In this document: one piece after another, positions 61,543 through 64,000 of the stretch | Position numbering within the stretch: position 1 is the first letter of the stretch | How the letters are laid out: each line of letters starts with the position of its first letter | Assembly: GCF_000170915.1 (NCBI RefSeq) | Contig: NZ_ABCT01000001.1 | Span: 124,001-188,000, forward strand | Direction: 5' to 3' | DNA: 64,000 nucleotides | From: Limnobacter sp. MED105 | Lineage (GTDB): Bacteria; Pseudomonadota; Gammaproteobacteria; Burkholderiales; Burkholderiaceae_B | Program-made: the position numbers and the translations under genes | The notes under the pieces: model-generated | The model's input: only the letters and a program-made list of their open reading frames with translations | The model's database searches: none | What the model was told of the DNA's origin: nothing

Positions 61543-63813
61543 TCAAGTCGAATACTTGATCGAATCAAGAGACCATTGGCGGGGGTCATAGTCGACCAAC
61601 TCTTTAATTCCACTTCGCTGATTGGCACGAAGAGCCAAGATTTGTTCCTCCGGGGAAGCAAAGTGTCGGTCCCACTCAACTAGTTTTGATGTCATGAGCT
61701 TGTGCCAAAGGGGCGGGCAAAGCGTCAAAAAAATTGTGGTTAGGTATCCGCCGATCATCACAGGCGCATCAGGCAGTGGCATCAAGTTCTGGTAGGGCAC
61801 TTCGCCTTGTGCATGATGATGCGAATGACGACTCAGGTTGAACATGCCCCATGATGTCATTCGACGGTTCGTATTCCAGGAGTGACGTGGCTGAACAGGC
61901 TGTTCAGGTAAGCGCACCATGCCGTAATGCTCCATGTAGTTCACGATTTCAAGTAAGGATTTGCCAAATAAAGCGGCCAAGCTAAAACATAGTGCGCCTG
62001 TCCAGCCCGCAACCGAAAATGCAGCTACATTCAACACCACGCTCATGAGCAGGCCTCGAATGTACGCATTGTGATAAGACATTACTGGGAGTCCCTTTTT
62101 ATTCAGGCGTTCAGCTTCAATTTTTGCAGCACTGATATTTCCCTTGATAGTTGAGAGCACTATGTGAAGATATACATTGCGTCCACGTGGTGCTGTCGCT
62201 GGATCATGCTCAGTTGACACATAACGATGATGACCGTACACATGCTCAATGGCAAAGCCCGCATCGTAACTAAACGCCAGAAGCCAACGCCCAACCCACA
62301 ACGAAACGGGATCCCATGTCCGATGCGTTAATTCATGAGCAACCACAGTGCCCATGATTCCAATCAAATAGCCATAGTAAATAATCCCTGAAAAATAGCG
62401 ATGTACAGACGAGGTTGCCTCCCGCGCCGCAAAGACGTCGTAACTGGTAAGACCCATGACAAATTCACCTAGACCAAGTGGATCTCCTGTCGACATCGTC
62501 CACATAAAGCAAAAACCAATCAACAAAAGGAGTGGCAAAGCTAACCACAATTGAACGGTCAAAATCCAGGGCTTGCGGTACTCGGGTGTCACTGTGTCGT
62601 CGCCCGTCAACATGTCTCCTAGAACATAAAAGCCCAACAAACTCGCAAAACCCGCAGTGATCCAAGCGCCACCCGCCAAATATGCAACGACTGCGATTAC
62701 TCCCATCAAATGAAACATCATGAACTTCAGATAATCACCAATGGTCGCCGGAGTTCTCTCAATCAAGGGCAAACCAACCGCTCCATAAAAGCCAGTGTTC
62801 ATAACCTCTCGAACTACGAAGCGATCTGCATAAATACCTTGTGCTGCAAGCTTGTTCTCCTTTAATTCCTTAATTGCAGCATCAATCATTTGAGGCGGAC
62901 CACATAAGTAGGCTTGGGTGGCACCCGCAGCTTCCCTACGAATATGGTCCGTTACCAAGCCACGCAAGCCATTCCAGTTGTGATTGGAATTATCTTCACT
63001 AAGAATGGGAACAAACCGAAATCCAGGCCAATTCTTTGTGTAAGCGTCAAGGCGATGTAATTCGTATAGATCTTGTTCGGTGCGTGCACCGAACAACAGC
63101 GTAACGGGGCGCCGATCACCCTTGCGCTCCATCTCCTCAAGCATCCCAAGTATTGGAGCCAGGCCACTACCACCGGCGATAAATACAACCTTTTCTCCAC
63201 CCTCACGTAGCCAAAAGTCTCCACCGGGACCTCGTACGGTTAGTATTTCCCCTTCGACCAGCTTATCGAATACATAAGTTGAAAACCGACCACTAGGCAC
63301 TCTGCGAATGGTGAAGCTGGCCAGACCTTGGTTGTCTGGTGCATTTGAAAATGAATAACTACGAGGTGCGTTTTTGACAGAATCCAGCGTCAACTCGGCG
63401 AATTGGCCGGCCTTGTAATTGATTGGCTGATCAAGTTGCACGTCAATTCTCGCTATGTCGTGTGTCAAGAACTCGCGCTTCACAATGCGTCCCGCTACTG
63501 GCGAAGAAGTAATCGCGGCGCTCTCGTCCATTTCCACTTCAATGTCCGACTTCAAGCGACTTTGACAAGCCAAAATGTAGCCTTCAGCAATCTCTTCCTC
63601 AGAGAGCAGGTACGCGCTCTCAGTCAACTCCTGAACCCTGCCGTCCTTGAGCTTACACTTGCAGGAACCACATCCTCCAACTCTGCAAATATTGGGAATT
63701 TCGACGTTTTGACGCAAAGCAGCTAGAAGTAGCGTTTCGTCGGCTTCAACATGAATGAGTTTGCCGTTTATATTGGCTTTGTGGGTTGAGCCTTTGTTTA
63801 GAAATTGAAGCAT
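61543..63813 (-). CDS. Self-contained ferredoxin-reductase-AlkB/XylM-type hydroxylase
   Basis: 756 residues from ATG at 63813 (GGAGG five bases upstream; a frame extension to 63861 has none). Residues 1-90 are a plant-type [2Fe-2S] ferredoxin with C43, C48, C51 and C83. About 100-330 form an FAD/NAD(P) reductase (RSYS at 151-154, GGSGLAP at 214-220). The C-terminal ~400 residues are a membrane di-iron hydroxylase with HELTH (493-497), EHVYGHH (523-529), NYMEHYG (H629) and RHSHHH (663-667). AlkB and XylM normally use separate electron carriers (rubredoxin or XylA). Here all are in one chain. Likely substrate: alkane or alkyl aromatic. Confidence 0.9.
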   Translation of the reverse strand: MLQFLNKGSTHKANINGKLIHVEADETLLLAALRQNVEIPNICRVGGCGSCKCKLKDGRVQELTESAYLLSEEEIAEGYILACQSRLKSDIEVEMDESAAITSSPVAGRIVKREFLTHDIARIDVQLDQPINYKAGQFAELTLDSVKNAPRSYSFSNAPDNQGLASFTIRRVPSGRFSTYVFDKLVEGEILTVRGPGGDFWLREGGEKVVFIAGGSGLAPILGMLEEMERKGDRRPVTLLFGARTEQDLYELHRLDAYTKNWPGFRFVPILSEDNSNHNWNGLRGLVTDHIRREAAGATQAYLCGPPQMIDAAIKELKENKLAAQGIYADRFVVREVMNTGFYGAVGLPLIERTPATIGDYLKFMMFHLMGVIAVVAYLAGGAWITAGFASLLGFYVLGDMLTGDDTVTPEYRKPWILTVQLWLALPLLLLIGFCFMWTMSTGDPLGLGEFVMGLTSYDVFAAREATSSVHRYFSGIIYYGYLIGIMGTVVAHELTHRTWDPVSLWVGRWLLAFSYDAGFAIEHVYGHHRYVSTEHDPATAPRGRNVYLHIVLSTIKGNISAAKIEAERLNKKGLPVMSYHNAYIRGLLMSVVLNVAAFSVAGWTGALCFSLAALFGKSLLEIVNYMEHYGMVRLPEQPVQPRHSWNTNRRMTSWGMFNLSRHSHHHAQGEVPYQNLMPLPDAPVMIGGYLTTIFLTLCPPLWHKLMTSKLVEWDRHFASPEEQILALRANQRSGIKELVDYDPRQWSLDSIKYST

Positions 63814-63869
63814 GTCCGCCTCCAAGTGATTTTTATAATGTGAGAAATGGCGATAGACCAAATGAGAAT

Positions 63870-63898
63870 TATTATGCGGAGGGGGTCATTTTCTGCAA
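63870..63898 (-). promoter_or_regulatory. Candidate sigma70 promoter of the oxidation operon
   Basis: On the minus strand TTGCAG (63893-63898) and ATAATA (63870-63875) are separated by 17 bases, 57 bases before the hydroxylase start. 63899-64000 shows no gene. Confidence 0.5.
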
Positions 63899-64000
63899 AG
63901 AGGTGCGTCGGACAAAAAGGGGTCTTTTTCCGCCAATCTTATGCAGTAGTCGTTTGATTTACCTTTGAAGGAAGCTAACTCTTACATACTTCAGATTAAA

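Overview
The window looks like a chromosome segment of a betaproteobacterium, most likely Burkholderiales and Limnobacter-like. This rests on moderate GC, a tail-to-tail gene style, and a typical Burkholderiales core set: priA, rep, a cytochrome c5-type protein, b561 plus YceI, TerC, mmsA, a YciA-type thioesterase and a DUF748 protein. The assignment is an impression from protein character, not a search result.

Layout. 1-15.7 kb is mostly housekeeping: the priA 3' end, rep, a CheY-like receiver, an SDR/TetR divergent pair, a cytochrome c, a b561-YceI-YceI operon, TerC, an NhaR-like LysR regulator, a CBS protein, a hydrolase, a SulP-STAS-cNMP anion transporter and mmsA. 15.9-25.6 kb holds a lipoprotein Ntn-hydrolase acylase, then a signalling block. 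The block has two paralogous NMT1/SsuA-type periplasmic binding proteins, each followed by a hybrid histidine kinase, plus an HPt protein. The second kinase carries an N-terminal domain matching the plant ethylene receptor, with its ethylene/copper-site residues conserved. A 33-bp element precedes both binding-protein genes. 25.6-39.8 kb has a thioesterase, a YdcF-type protein, an AapJQM amino-acid uptake set without its ATPase, a lipase-like hydrolase, a third hybrid kinase, a TauE/SafE permease, a LysR regulator and a very long DUF748 protein, ending at tRNA-Arg(CCG).

39.9-52 kb is accessory DNA. Next to the tRNA is a palindromic TGTGCCCA array. Then comes a series of integron-type attC sites separating single same-strand genes: an OLD-family ATPase/nuclease, a PIN-like protein, a 4-fold beta-flower-like protein and an HExxH peptidase. 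No integron integrase is present, so this is a CALIN-like cassette cluster. After a SRAP gene comes an integrative-element core: XRE repressor, divergent operators, excisionase, tyrosine recombinase, HD-domain protein and AAA+ ATPase. A decayed IS21-type transposase closes this part.

52-63.9 kb is a hydrocarbon-oxidation locus. On the minus strand one operon, behind a recognisable promoter, encodes a single-chain ferredoxin-FAD/NAD reductase-AlkB/XylM-type hydroxylase, a GMC alcohol dehydrogenase, an unusual aldehyde dehydrogenase and an AraC regulator, a full route from hydrocarbon to acid. On the plus strand, convergent with it, are a second AraC regulator (divergent), a periplasmic binding protein, a FadL-type outer-membrane channel and a lipoprotein, probably for substrate uptake.
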